Of a stretch of DNA of 64,000 nt, positions 47,221 through 59,183 are shown one piece after another. The first letter of the stretch is position 1. Each line of letters opens with the position of its first letter. Location of the stretch: positions 14,317,388-14,381,387 of the forward strand of contig OZ035962.1 in NCBI GenBank assembly GCA_964034945.1. Direction: 5' to 3'. The position numbers were made by a program, and so were the translations under genes. Below the pieces are notes generated by a model, which was not told the DNA's origin, searched no databases, and saw only the letters and a list, made by a program, of their open reading frames with translations. Source of the DNA: Chrysopilus asiliformis (lineage: Eukaryota > Arthropoda > Insecta > Diptera > Rhagionidae).

Positions 47221-47679
47221 TATTTTCAATAAAAAAATTAATTTTTTTTATGATCACAACACTGTATTATACTACATATAAGAAAATACGAATTATATAA
47301 TGTGATGCTCCTGTTAGACCGACGGGCAAAATTGCAATTATTATAAAAATTTGCATTCAGGATGGACGTATAGGTCTATGCTAAAGTTTTGCATAGTAAC
47401 GCATTTAAAATTCTTATACCAAGTTCGAATATACAATTAGTGTCGACGTGTTTGTTACAGTTTTCGAAAAACTTTTTGTGACGCACAGACTAGCATTGAG
47501 AAATGTAAACAAATTCCGAGTTTTCTCTACTAATTAATTATTGTCATCTAGCGTTGATGTGATGTATATAAAAAAATCCGCATACCAAACTTAGGCGTGT
47601 CTGCGCTGAAAACAAAATTAAAAGATTGTTCCTAAGTTTGGAAGCCAATCTTCAGATTCACGCTTTTCAGTCTCCGTTA

Positions 47680-48136
47680 AGCGTAATCTCTATACAGCCG
47701 ATTTTTTCATCCTGTTTAAATAATGGGATGATCTTATGGAAAGACAGTTTGGACAGAAAGAGAGAAAACAATCATCCTACAAATTTTATCGTCTTCTGCA
47801 GTTCTAAAAAGTTCTTAATTTCACCAACCGATTTTCGATCTGCCTGAACAACAGATGAACTTGTTCGCCAGATTTTTGGCATTTTTACCTGTAGTTGCTT
47901 ACAGTCATAATAACCGGACAAGAAGCCGTCATATATTTGAAATTTCCTGTGATTGGAGATTGATTTGTATGCCAGAAATTAGCATAAAATGAATGGGAAA
48001 AGTCCATAATTTCCCAAAATGCCATCGGGAATCTTAAGCGGCCGGTCACTGTTACAGAAAATTACAAAAGTTAGTCTCTTTCTGGTTTTCTGATTGTTCC
48101 ATTAGATAAGGACGTCGGCTGTATGGAGATTACGCT
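47680..48136. mobile_element. PIF/Harbinger-type MITE (TTA duplication)
   Basis: The ends AGCGTAATCTCTATACAGCC and the reverse complement of the right end differ at one position over 22 bp. TTA flanks both sides (47677-47679, 48137-48139), the 3-bp duplication usual for PIF/Harbinger. No transposase is encoded. The frame at 47626-47847 crosses the boundary and is not a gene. Confidence 0.75.
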
Positions 48137-48653
48137 TTACACGAGTTTTGCGGTAATGTTCGACTTAAACCTTTATATACCCAGATTGCTACTCACATGC
48201 GAATTATATGCGAATGAAAATTCAAGCTCATAAGATTCTAGAGTGATGATTTTGAACAATGGCGAACCAATTGAGCCATTTCCGGCTCTTGATTTTCTCC
48301 ATCAATCAAAAAAATTTACAAGACTTTAACTACTATAAAAAAATACAGTCTGCACGAGCGATTCTTAAAAAATTAAGCTGAGCTTAGCCTACTTAATCCT
48401 TAGAGCCTGTTTAGACGCGACGTGTTTTCGTTCGTTTCGTTAAAGTTGAATGGCGCGGGGTACTTTGGGAAAGACGATAGGAAAACACGAACGAAAACTA
48501 AAATTCACACCGTGAAAATAAAGCGGAACGGTGCCTGATTGGTTGTTAAGGTATTTCGTGGCTATGCGTTTCGTTGCTATGGTTTTAAATATTTTGTCAA
48601 GTGTAATTGTTGTTTGGTTTTCCGATTATAATTGTTTTAGCAGTGGAGATAAT
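48137..48653. other. No gene seen
   Basis: Ordinary AT-rich DNA with a slightly GC-richer stretch at 48400-48540. No inverted repeat or recognisable frame was found. Confidence 0.4.
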
Positions 48654-48795
48654 AGCTGCGTTCCCGATTCTACTGCGCAGTACTGGACAGTACTGGGCAG
48701 TAATTTTCATTTGGAACACACTTATTAATTAGTACTGCGCAGTACTCCACCCACAGTACTGTCCAGTATTTCGCAGTAGGATCGGGAACGCAGCT
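48654..48795. mobile_element. 142-bp foldback MITE
   Basis: The arms AGCTGCGTTCCCGATTCTAC and the mirrored right arm pair over about 42 bp with few mismatches. They are rich in CAGTACTG palindromes. AAT flanks each side and may be a 3-bp duplication. The overlapping frames on both strands are by-products. Confidence 0.8.
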
Positions 48796-50108
48796 AATGT
48801 CATCGTGGAATTCTATTTTCGCGCATTCCAAAAGGAACCAAAATACGTTCGTTAAAAAATCTGCGTGTAAACACGAACGAAAAAAAGAAGCAGAAAAAGG
48901 AGAGTAAATAGGTGGTCCTGTATACTGGCTTTTAGAAGTTCTGCCACCTAATAAATTTAAGTTGCTAAGTTTCCTTGTTGCAAACAGTAACAAATTGTAC
49001 AAGTAGCAAATAAATAAACATTGATGGAAATGCGAATTCGTGTCCCAATTATTGAGACCTCTGGAATACAAGTACCTGATAACTCAACCAGATAAATAAA
49101 TTTACTTTAAACCCAACCGTGTTCATCTTTATTCAAGGGCGTTCAGGGGATAAACCTAAATTGACGAAAAGAATGCGAAAAGTAGTGATTTAGGTCTAGT
49201 GTTGCTGATAAGATAAGATTAACCAACCAACAGCAGGTAGCGATTTAGTACGGATAGGAAATTTTTTAAGAATTTTCCAATCGCTTGCCACTAAGTAAAA
49301 AAAAATGAGCATAACTTGTTATCAGAAATAGAAAAAACAACACTTTATCCAAGTTTGGTTATTCTGGGAACAATGACTTAACGAGGAGGAAAGAATACTC
49401 CGTCTTAAAAACTAAGTTAGCGAAAAATATGCTCTAAGTACTGCGTCAATAGGAAACAATACGTGAATGTGGTGGAATTCCTTTTATCTGTGAAAACCCC
49501 AATTAGGGTCACATTAAAATCAATATTTATACAGCTTTCCCTAATCTTCTGTTTTTGTACCAAATACAAAATGAACAAAAAAAAAACACAAATTTGTTCC
49601 TACAGGCGAAAACGACAAAACTCTACAGACGAAAAGCAATGAATTTATGCTGGCTATTGTCGTTGAACGAAAGTAAATAAAACTTGTCGAAAAACTGAAA
49701 AACTTTTGAATATAAAAATATGTCGTTGTTGTATTCCAGTCGTTGACTGATTTTATTGTTCACAAGTGTCTTGTTTTCCTTGGAAACCGATAAGACTGAA
49801 GCGGTAAGACCAAAATGTGTACAAAAATAATATTCGGATACATATTTCTTTACATAAAAACACAAATTACAATTGTTCTGTTCGACATCGGCTCTCAATA
49901 AACGCAAAAGAAAACAGTTTCAAGGTTAAGCGCGATTGTGCTGCCCAAAAGTCTTAAAATTTTCAAAAACGCGTTTGGCAAAAAATATTGAATGTGGAGC
50001 GAGTCTTTAGTTTATTTTAAAATTGTGAAATATATTTGAATAGCAATTTACAATATTCGAATTAAAATATTTTTTGTCAACAAGATTAGAATAAATCTAT
50101 ATTGCTCA
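48796..50108. other. No gene seen
   Basis: AT-rich DNA with short frames only (for example 49623-49907, -). No repeats or termini were detected. Confidence 0.4.
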
Positions 50109-50605
50109 CTAGAATTTGGACCCGGCTTCGCCCGGCTAAAAGCGTGAACAGAAAAAAAACTTAGGAAAACTAAATTCAGTTGGTTAAAAATTAGGTAGCC
50201 TGCATGCTGTTCGTTAGTTTTTTATCTTCGGAAAATGATTAACAAACTAACAAATAATTCCAGCACTTGCATTCGGTATTACTTTACCCCTCTCCGCTTA
50301 CTCCCCAACCTCTGGGGCTACTTTTTAATGGGTCTGTGTTGGGGCTGGACCCCCGACGAACATCTATGCCAAATTTCAGGCCAATCGGCTCGGTAGTTTC
50401 CTCGCTAAAAACTAAGTTTCGAAATCACTTTACCCCTCCCCTTATTCATCCCTCCCCTCGCGCTACTTTTGCGTATGCCTATGTTGGAACCAGAACTACC
50501 ACAGACACTCATGCCAAATTTCAAGTCAATCGGTTCAGCCGTTTTTGCGTGAAAGAGGAACAGACAGACAGACAGACACCAACTCATTTTTATATATTAG
50601 TATGA
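50109..50605 (-). mobile_element. Helitron-like element H5 (full length, alternative 3' end)
   Basis: On the - strand it starts TCATACTAATATATAAAA (at 50605) and ends CCGGGTCCAAATTCTAG (at 50109). Its head and internal units match H1, including CTGAACCGATTGACTTGAAA. The 3' end is different from H1: a CCGG...CCGG hairpin then AATTCTAG. H6 shares this end. Confidence 0.8.
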
Positions 50606-52383
50606 TTTACGATAAGAGTGGCTTAAAAAACCTGCTTTTTTTTCAAAATACACTTTCTAAGGTTTGGAATTCCGTGATTTTGTACTAAATTTTGAGAGTA
50701 CACAAAAGTTTCAAATGCTCTCCCATGCACGGCAAAAAATCCTGGAGTATTTTTTGATCCAAAAATTATATTGACAAAATCTTAATACAATTTTGCATTA
50801 GAATTTATTACATGCGAATTATTTTAATCTTTTTTGCCTTCACATTTTAATAATTTTCTATTATATATTGAACTTAAATACTTTTAATATAAATGTCTAG
50901 AATTTAATCAAAATTGGAGAGTTGATTACAAAACTAAACTAAAAAAAATTTTCAAATTTTTTTAATCCAAACTATTGGATGAGAATTTTGCATTGGGTTA
51001 CATATAGGTCCAGTGTTAGAATTTAATCTAAGATTAGAATTTAATTTCCTACCTAATAAAAATTATATGAAAATTGATTAAATTGCAATATTATGCGACT
51101 TTATAATCACTGTTTAAAAATAGATGCTCGTCATGGTAGTGGAATCACGTTTTCTCTCTGATAAGGTCATCCAAAGATGTTAACACTTGATTAATTTGAT
51201 AACGAAGGTTTTCTTTTGAGCAGCAAACATAACTTCGCCTATGAGCTTCCGATTAGAGCAATGAACGCGAATTTGCGATTTCCCCATTAAAAATTAAATC
51301 GCGGGTTAGCAAGTCAGACTTATATAAGACAAAATAACAAGATAAGAAGTTAAACGAGTTCAGTTCCTTTGTCTGCAGAGGAATTTCAAGGCATCATCAG
51401 TAAGGAATTTCAAATGCGTAGATCTATAAATGGTAATATTCGCAAAAAGACCGAATAAAATGTATATTGGAAGGTGTGTTTTAATCCGGTTTTTGGAATG
51501 TGTCTAAGATGAATTTTTATTTGAGACAAGGAATTTAATCAAATTAGTTTTATCGTGAATAAATTGCAATGAAAGGGGGTTTTGAATACTCTTTAGATAA
51601 AAAGGTTTTTTTTACTTTTGTCGAACTTCATTATTTCGAACTGGGAATAATTTTGTACTTAGATTGAAATCAAATTTAGACGCACCACAAATTTACTCCC
51701 ATTGATTTTTTGCCCGTGACTTGTTTCTGGGTCATTACAGATTATTGCAAAGAATTTAGATTCTTATGATGCTAAAGTATAAATAATTGAACGCAATTTC
51801 AGAGAAAGCAAGGAAAGCCAGATAACGCAAATTTTACACAAATTGCATCACCCGGTTTAGAATTATTATGGGTATTCATGGACTCAGATAGGTTTACTGA
51901 TTGCATATCTGCGTACTTTTACACGGTGTGTTTTATGAATGCACCTTTTAAATACCGTGTGTATACTCACCAAATGTTCGGCGATTTACTTACACAAAAT
52001 TAGAAGTTGAAAATGTCGAGAATCAGTGACAAATTAAAACTAATTAAATATGAGAACAAATTGCAAAGAAAATCTTTTTATTGCATCTGAATTTCCAAAA
52101 TCGTCTCTTTTTATTGCATCTGAATTTCCAAAATCGTCACAATCTTTGGGAATCTCCGTATTTGAAGTTTGCATAAGTTCACGAGGGTGTTTTCACATCA
52201 AAATCGTCCCTTATACTTACGTGGGTGGCGTAAAAGTTTTTCCATAAAAATTTTAACAGTTCATTTACGAGGTAGTATTTCCGAGATTCCATGTATACCC
52301 CTTTTGAACATTTTGAGCATGTATTATACCCCTTTTGAACCTTTTGAACATTTTGACCAACCGATCCGTTCGTAAGTCCAGCG
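50606..52383. other. No gene; short tandem duplication
   Basis: A 33-bp unit containing TTTTTATTGCATCTGAATTT is duplicated at about 52074-52140. The rest is AT-rich with no recognisable frame or termini. Confidence 0.5.
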
Positions 52384-52480
52384 TAGTCCAAGTGGTAAAG
52401 CACTTGGTCCGTGTTCCGGAGGTCGATGGTTCCGTGCACTTGGTCCGTGTACCAGAGGTTGATGGTTCAATTCCCGACTG
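52384..52480 (+). ncRNA. tRNA-derived SINE-like head with internal duplication
   Basis: TAGTCCAAGTGG (A box, 52384-52395) and GGTTCAATTCC (B box, 52464-52474) are separated by 80 bases. A 36-bp unit, GCACTTGGTCCGTGT plus flank, is duplicated between them. With one unit removed the spacing is 44, as in a tRNA. Downstream sequence to about 52730 may be the SINE body. A 30-bp unit with GCAGGGAAGAAATTGTTATG is duplicated at 52671-52730. Confidence 0.5.
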
Positions 52481-52739
52481 TTGCACGCTGTGATTCAAGT
52501 CCACTCAACTTGCTTTACAAAATGAGTAGTGATAGTTGCAGCTTGGTGTTAATGACATCATCGGCCTAGATTTCTATCACGGCCTCTGCTGTTGATGGGT
52601 TTCAACGTAAAAACCTTACAAATGTTGTAATTCATCCATGATTCGCAATCCATGTAAAACTATAGGTGCGAAGCAGGGAAGAAATTGTTATGAAACCTCA
52701 AGCAGGGAAGAAATTGTTATGAAACCTCAGGTTCTTCGA

Positions 52740-54134
52740 GAGCTGTAGCGCCGGGGATGATGATGTTCCGTTCGTAAACACTATAAAAATGCAGATAGTG
52801 GCCTGCAATTTGACGCAGGAGTATTTTTTTTACACAAATTGGCTAAATGAAATTCAGATATTTATTGAACATTTGCCTGATTTGCAAAGTTTCCCTCATA
52901 CACAAATCCACTAATTTATCGGTGCCTAATGGGAAAATGACTTATGACGCTACCACCTGCTCATAGATATGCCATAAAACAACCACCAGGGCCGCCAATT
53001 GTCCATGAGAATTTTAGTTTATTTTCGTTAATCTTGAAATTTGACTTGGATTTTTGAGATCTGTGAAGGATTCCTTGATAATATTTGCATAAATCCTCTA
53101 TATAGGCTTTGGATACATGATATTTTTTCATGTGTGTTTTTTTTACCGTCCTGTGGATCTTTACCCGTGAAATACTTTTTTTGGAATAGAAAGATCTTAC
53201 CTGAACTTGATTATTCACACCATCGGTGATTCTATAGGGTTTAAACAACTTGAGGATTTTCAACTCAAAATCCAATAAGTAATTTTTTCTATTTGCTTCC
53301 ATATTTGGCAAACGAAAATTAAAAATTCAGCTCACATCGTCGATAGAAATAAAATCGATAAATGTACAGAAAAAAATCATTTGATTTGATCAAAAGATAA
53401 GGTAAATCATCAACAAAGAAACTCATTTGAATCTTGAAGATTTTACAAAATTAATGTTTAAATAAATGCGATTTTATATCGAAAAAAAAGTTAATCGATC
53501 CAACACATATTTATTTTTGTTGGCAAACTTTCTGTGTACTAATTTTTTTTCGGGTACAGTTGAGTCATTTTTTTTCTCGGGTTAAAACCAGTTTTGAAAT
53601 GAATATAAATTATTGGATATGATGTTATTTTCGGTTTTCTATATATGCTTTTGAAATTGTTATTGCCAAAAATAGATTAGACGGAACGATTGACGATATT
53701 TAAAAACTTTTGTTACCTGTTTCTAGATGATACCGCCACAGCTAAAAAAATATGTTTATGAACATGTAAAATGTTTATCAAAAAGGTTCAACTTTTTAGT
53801 CGAGTTTTATAAATTAGCATATTTTTCATCCAAATGTTACGCTTTTTAGATTTAAGGGGCATTTTGCAATTTTATAGTTTTTAGGTTTATTTCTGTGAAA
53901 ACTCGCAAAAATTAAATGGATGACAATCTGCTTTTACACTTTTTGGAGTTTTGTGATCTGCTTTTTACCATATTGTATTGACTAGCTGTTTTTTAATTAG
54001 AGGTCCAAATCAATCCTCATACAAATTCGTAACCCAAGCTTTATCGGGATCATGATCTGATTTGGTTTCTAGATTATTGGGAAATAAAATATTTCCCTCG
54101 GTGTGTTTCTCGGCTTTCCGCTTTCTATTTCATA
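52740..54134. other. No gene assigned
   Basis: A 116-codon frame at 52961-53311 (-) is lysine-rich, has no recognisable motif, and is probably chance. Otherwise AT-rich DNA. Confidence 0.4.
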
Positions 54135-54406
54135 CACCCAGAAAAATGTCCAGGTCAACTTTTTGTCAGGTTAACTCTGACCTTACAGAGGTGTCTGTAA
54201 GCCAGCTAGCGGCCAGAGTTAACCTATCTAAGGTCAACTCGTGCAGCTCCCAATGCCCTACTTCACCTGCTGGTGGCTTAATTTCAGAATTTCTCCGACC
54301 ACAGGTCAACTCAGTTTTACTTGCCCACATGCAGGCGAACGCGCGCCTGCCCGAGGCCAATTACGCCGTATGTAGGTCGTCGAGTTAGCCTCCATTTTTC
54401 TGAGTG
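54135..54406. mobile_element. GC-richer TIR element flanked by TA
   Basis: The ends CACCCAGAAAAATG and, reverse complemented, CACTCAGAAAAATG match at 13 of 14. TA flanks both sides. The interior is much richer in G+C than the surroundings and repeats GGTCAACT and its partner AGTTAAC. This gives overlapping frames on both strands that are probably not genes. Confidence 0.65.
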
Positions 54407-54672
54407 TATGTGTGTAGATATTGAATATGAGTAATAATGTTATTTTTATGTTGGTGGAAGCCAACGTGTTAAAAGTAGGAGTATTTTATTTTTCTATGGT
54501 GGCAGCCACCGTGTTAAGAGCAACCTTAAGTACTATTACCACATTTATTTTAGCTTTTTATTGTAATCATCAATTCGGATCAGAAAAATGTACGCCTGCG
54601 GCGCAATTCGTGCACTTTTAATCTCTCATAAGTTTATTATAATGTAGTTTTGGAACATAATTTTTTAGATCA

Positions 54673-54983
54673 TCATACTAATATATAAAAATGAGTTGGT
54701 GTCTGTCTGTCTGTCTGTCTGTTCCTCTTTCACGCAAAAACGGCTGAACCGATTGATTTGAAATTTGGCATGAGTGTCTGTGGTAGTTCTGGTTTCAACA
54801 TAGGCATACGGAAAAGTAGCGCGAGGGGTGGGGGAGTAAGGGGAGGGGGTAAAGAAAATCCGAATCTTTTAAAGAAAAGCACGGACAACTTATTCTATCT
54901 AATTTATTGCCAATTGAATTTTGTTTTCTTAGATTTTGTTCTACTCACGCTTTTAGCCGGGCGAAGCCGGGTCCAAATTCTAG
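54673..54983 (+). mobile_element. Helitron-like element H6 (short, alternative 3' end)
   Basis: It begins TCATACTAATATATAAAA after A and ends GGGTCCAAATTCTAG before T. Only the first internal unit is kept. Sequence after GGGAGGGGGTAAAG is unlike H1 and ends with the same CCGGGCGAAGCCGG hairpin as H5. Confidence 0.8.
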
Positions 54984-55844
54984 TTCTTAATAAGTCTTTT
55001 TTGTGATACAGCTTATGTCTACATTTTGTATACAAAAGCATAATGGGATATGCGAGAAAAAACTAGCTGGCTAGAAGGTACGCCATCAAAATAGGTTGGG
55101 AAACACTGATCTATATAGCTTTCTTGATCTGATCATAGAAAAACAGCTATTGTTAGTTTTTGAAAAAGTTATCGCCCTCATAAGAGAAACATTTCATTAT
55201 TTTAAAAACAAAACTGCAATACAAAAAGAAATCAAATACGTAGATTTATATTGATGCATATGCAATCATTAATTCCTTTTCTGTAATATTATTCAGTTAT
55301 GGTGGCATCGAATGAAATTGATTTTATTGTTGACATTTCAGTTAAACCACGAAAACCAGAGGCACAAAGTACAAAAAAGTACGTGATCATTATCAAATTT
55401 AATGTCATTTACACGAAAATTCCAATTTGATGATGGCGTGTTAGACTGCGCTATCATATTTAAATAAAATAGATACACATGCAAGTGGTCTTTATTTTAT
55501 TTAGCATAAGCTTTTGTTTCGATAAACATGCATTTATGTCATGCAATTTTGATAATTTCAGATTTGAAATTTGTTGAGCTATCATAATTTAAATAAGATC
55601 AGCCGGTAAAAATATGTTTATTATAGATTTCCTATTATTGACAAAAATCCTGCTTTAGGCGCCTTAAAATGGTATAATTTAGCTATCGTACCTCGAACGG
55701 TGGATGAATTAAAAAAAAACATAACAAAAGCTATAATTGCCAATCTGGCAATTATTAAACACCCGTATGGTGATTTAAGTGAACAGCGAACAGTTGTATC
55801 AAAATTCCACTTTGAAGTCAAACTTTCCAATAAGATTTTTTAAA
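54984..55844. other. hAT-end fragment, otherwise no gene
   Basis: 55040-55112 ends GGTTGGGAAACACTG, like a hAT terminus, and resembles 34060-34115. Its partner terminus was not found. A 69-codon frame at 55621-55830 (-) is unsupported. Confidence 0.4.
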
Positions 55845-55990
55845 ATTTATTCCAATCGGATTTTGATGTATGGGAGTTTTATGTAGAATCTTATCCTAAA
55901 CATCTTTTGTTCTTGCACTTTTTTAATAAGATACACCGTGAGATATTCACAAAAAACGTTTTCGTTCATATGGGGGGTACCCCCCCCAAA
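55845..55990 (+). repeat. 147-bp-type unit, + copy with GGGTACCCC end
   Basis: TCGGATTTTGATGTATGGGA, an AGTTTTATGTAGAATC line, GATATTCACAAAAAACG and GGGGGGTACCCCCCCC follow in order. This is the inverted partner of 36060-36330. Confidence 0.65.
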
Positions 55991-57137
55991 GATAAAAAAA
56001 AGCCCCTTGTTATGAAATTCAATATTATTTGTTAGAAGTAATTCAGTTCAGTTTCCATAAAAAGAGAAAAAAAAATTAATAAAACTTAACAAAAAGAAAA
56101 TACAAATAAAAACAAAAAAATTTTAGTTAAAAAATCAATAAAAAAAACTTAAAAGAAAAAAAATCGGACAAAAGTTTTGTTCATTAAAAAAAATTTGCCC
56201 AACCAAAACGACATTTTTTGTGTCAATATCAAAGATGTTGAATTTTGGGCTATTTTGACGTCGCTGATTCTGAGTCGGACTTTGCTTTCGCCAGATTAAC
56301 TCTACTTCTGGAGATACCAAAAAGAAAATATTTTCGATACCAAAAAAGTTGCTTAAAAGATTTTCTTTTTCGTATCTCCAGAAATAAAATTAATTTGGCC
56401 AAAACAAAGTCCGATTTAGAATCAAAATATGATTAAAAACACTACCCCATTATTTTTAATTATATTTTATGCAGACGGTAGTTTACTTGATGAACTTTTC
56501 AAAAAAAAAAATAATAAAAAAACAAAATATAGCAAAAATAAATAAATAAGAAAAAAACGAAATCAATTTTTTCGGTTTTCGTTACGTTTTTCGTTATTGT
56601 AACGGAATTAAATTTCTGTGACGTTATAACATAATTTTGAGGAAAAAACCGGAAAATCGTTATTTCGTTACATTTCTCGTCCCTGCTAAAAACATAACCT
56701 AAAGTAGCAGTTTCTGAAGAATCAGACAGATACTTGTTAATTAATCTCTTACTAAAAGTTTATGCTTTCACCGTTTTGGGGCGTAAGGCAGTTGTCACAT
56801 ATAAAACGGCCGGTCGGCCAACAGTTTTTTATTTTTTTCGTTTTTTGGGGATAAATTTGGACCTTTTTAACTAAAAAATGTCACACAACTGGAATAAATT
56901 TCAAAATTATCGAAAAGCAATCAAAACTGAATTAATTTCGACCTTATTATGTGATAGAATAGAAATTTTCAAGCCGTTGATGGAAAGAGCTTTTTTATGC
57001 ACCGCAATTTGAAAATTACCAAATTTGCTTGCTGGCAGCGAAAAGCACCCTTAAAAAACTGAACGGGACGAGTGAAACCCGTAGCAAATTCATTTTAATC
57101 CTTCGTTATGACAACCACAGTAACGAAGGGTTTATGT
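55991..57137. other. No gene; short inverted repeat
   Basis: Very A-rich stretches occur at 56040-56160 and 56500-56560. Around 56265-56410, GAGTCGGACTTTGC is mirrored by CAAAGTCCGATTTAGA, with CTGGAGATACC and CGTATCTCCAG inside, so a foldback of about 150 bp may be present. No gene was recognised. Confidence 0.45.
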
Positions 57138-57561
57138 CTGGAGCCCAATGAACGCAACGCGAACGCAGAAATTGTCACTTACAAGTTTGTTCCAAAGAAA
57201 TTTTTAGAAGTGAGCACAGTGAACGCAGTGAACGCACCTACGACGCAAAAGTTTGCAAACTTCTAACTTTGCCGCAGAATTCTGCATTGACAGTTCATAA
57301 AGTGAGGTTGGGGAAATGTCGTTCGAGGAAAAATTGCTAGCCTTACTGCAATAACATACAAATAACAAAGATAAAGACCAACAAAGCAAATTATCGCTTC
57401 AAAATTATCCATTTTTGTACTTTTGTCAAATTTATACCACTTTATATTATGTCACTTGTACTACTTCACGAGATGCCATTGGGCTCTGCCGCTGAAATGT
57501 TGCGCTGCGTGACAGTTCACAGCGTTGCAGTTGCGTTCGCGTTGCGTTCATTGGGCTCCAG
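57138..57561. mobile_element. MITE with 30-bp perfect terminal repeats
   Basis: The ends begin CTGGAGCCCAATGAACGCAA and are perfect inverted repeats for 30 bp. The interior has further GAACGCAG and GTTGCGTT words. No target duplication is obvious. It is less AT-rich than its flanks and encodes nothing recognisable. Confidence 0.85.
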
Positions 57562-57763
57562 GGGTGAGAGATCAGTGTTGAGTTGAACGTTCATCTCCAT
57601 AGTGCTGAAATTGTTAAGGCGTGAAACAAATTCGGATAGGCCAGAATTTTCAATGACAACCGAATTTACAAGCGACGAGTTTTGAATAATGCTTTTAACG
57701 GCTCCAGAAATTGTTGGGCAAAGAATGGGAAACTGTAGGTTAGCATAAGCTGCTGTCTAAATA

Positions 57764-58555
57764 CACTCTAGAAAATTTTATTGTAATTTTACCCCTATTA
57801 TCGTAGGAAACCATTTTCCTAAACCATTTTCCTACGATAATAGGGGTAAAATTACACCGAGTCGTAATGGCTTAAAAGCTATGCATTTTTACTCATTTTG
57901 TGGCGTACAAAAGCCTCTTTTACGGGGGAACTTTAAGCTAAATAAGAAGTAAAAGTACAATACGGGTGTAATTTTACGACATGGATGTTTAAAATTACCA
58001 CATTTTTGTTGTAATTTTCCTCCTATTTGGTAGCAAAACCGCGTCTTAAAGGTGTAATTTTACGACATTTTTTGTTTAAAATTACACCGAAAATGGTATT
58101 AGAATTTCTCGGCTTATACGGTCTGAAAAAAAAATATATTATTTTTGCGGATGTTTTCACATCCAAATTTCCCGGGCGTGTCTGCCATGTGGTAGGCGCC
58201 ACACAGGATTTTGGTAGAGTAAAACTCGATTCGAGTATTTATACTCCGATGCCACAAACCTTATGCGAATTATAAGGTTAAGGTTAAATTGTCCGTACAA
58301 TAATGCAAAAATACCCTGCGAGCGTGTTTTTACACCAAAATGAGAGTAAAAATACGAATATTGGTCGAAATTTTACGCAAGGTTTAAAATTACCCTATTT
58401 CTAGTGTAATATTAATGTTTTTTGGGTGATTTTACAACTTAAATGGTGTGCGAGCTAAATTCTGATTTTTTTTTCGAAATTTTACGACGTTTTTGCAAAT
58501 TTTCCCCGTTTTTACCCCATTTTTCGGTTTAAATTCAAATTCATTTTCTACAGTG
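57764..58555. mobile_element. 792-bp TIR element rich in GTAATTTTAC motifs
   Basis: Ends CACTCTAGAAAAT and, reverse complemented, CACTGTAGAAAAT match at 12 of 13, with TA on each side. A perfect 29-bp inverted repeat with a 17-base loop lies at 57782-57810 / 57828-57856. TGTAATTTTAC or its complement recurs through the element (57783, 57968, 58050, 58078). A frame at 58027-58275 has no recognisable domain. Confidence 0.7.
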
Positions 58556-59045
58556 TACAATTATATATTAGACCAGTGGTTTTTTAAAGTAATCCCATTC
58601 CTACTGATATTTATAATCTGTCACGATATTAGATCAACTTCTAATAAGATAATACGAGCATTACACCAAAACCGTTAAGTAATATTATGAAAAGTTTTTG
58701 ACAATGAGAACAGATTTAAGAAAGTGTAAAGTTTTTTCTGTTTTAATTCTAATTATGTGAAATGTTTTCACCTTTAAGTAAGTCGCAAGCACGGCCTTTA
58801 CACTTGAATCGTTAAAAACTCAATGTTAAATTTAAAAATGCTGTAAAATCTTGTATACGGATAATATCGGCAATAATTTTTGAAATGCCAACAAAGTGAA
58901 ATATTTTTCGCGTGACCTTCGCAGATGTTAAAGCTGTCAGCTATGTGTATAATTAAAAATGCAATAATTACCATCAAGAAAAAAATAAATAAAATAAAAA
59001 ATACTACAAGTGGTAAAGTGAGCGAATGGGGGACATGAAGATTTC
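58556..59045. other. No gene seen
   Basis: AT-rich DNA upstream of the candidate exon at 59094. It could be promoter or intron. No TATA/initiator pair stands out. Confidence 0.35.
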
Positions 59046-59183
59046 ATGTTTCATGCGCGTAAAATTGTTTGCGCCTGTCAACAAACGCGAATTATGCTGG
59101 AGTTAGAGCCGGTGTCAACCAGACAAGAACCATCGAGGATAAAAGCAAATCAAATTAAACATAAGTTAATAACACTGGAAAAG
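59046..59183 (+). CDS. Candidate alternative first coding exon, unidentified
   Basis: An open frame from ATG 59046, or more plausibly ATG 59094, gives MLELEPVSTRQEPSRIKANQ followed by IKHKLITLEK. It ends exactly in phase 0 at AAG|GTAAAT (59183/59184), with a second possible donor at CAAG|GTAACA (59204). The peptide looks more like real protein than the surrounding AT-driven frames. No good upstream acceptor was seen, so a first exon of a separate transcript is the simplest model. The protein is not recognised. Confidence 0.3.

Noticed and set aside
54062..54388. 108-codon + frame and 64-codon - frame in a GC-rich segment
   Set aside because: Most of the frame lies within a TIR element with repeated GGTCAACT motifs in both orientations; it has no domain and crosses the element border.
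55342..55378. 37-nt micro-exon with TTTCAG acceptor and GTACGT donor, encoding KPRKPEAQSTKK in one frame
   Set aside because: Its phase does not fit the exon ending at 35393: joining gives an immediate stop. No other partner exon was found.
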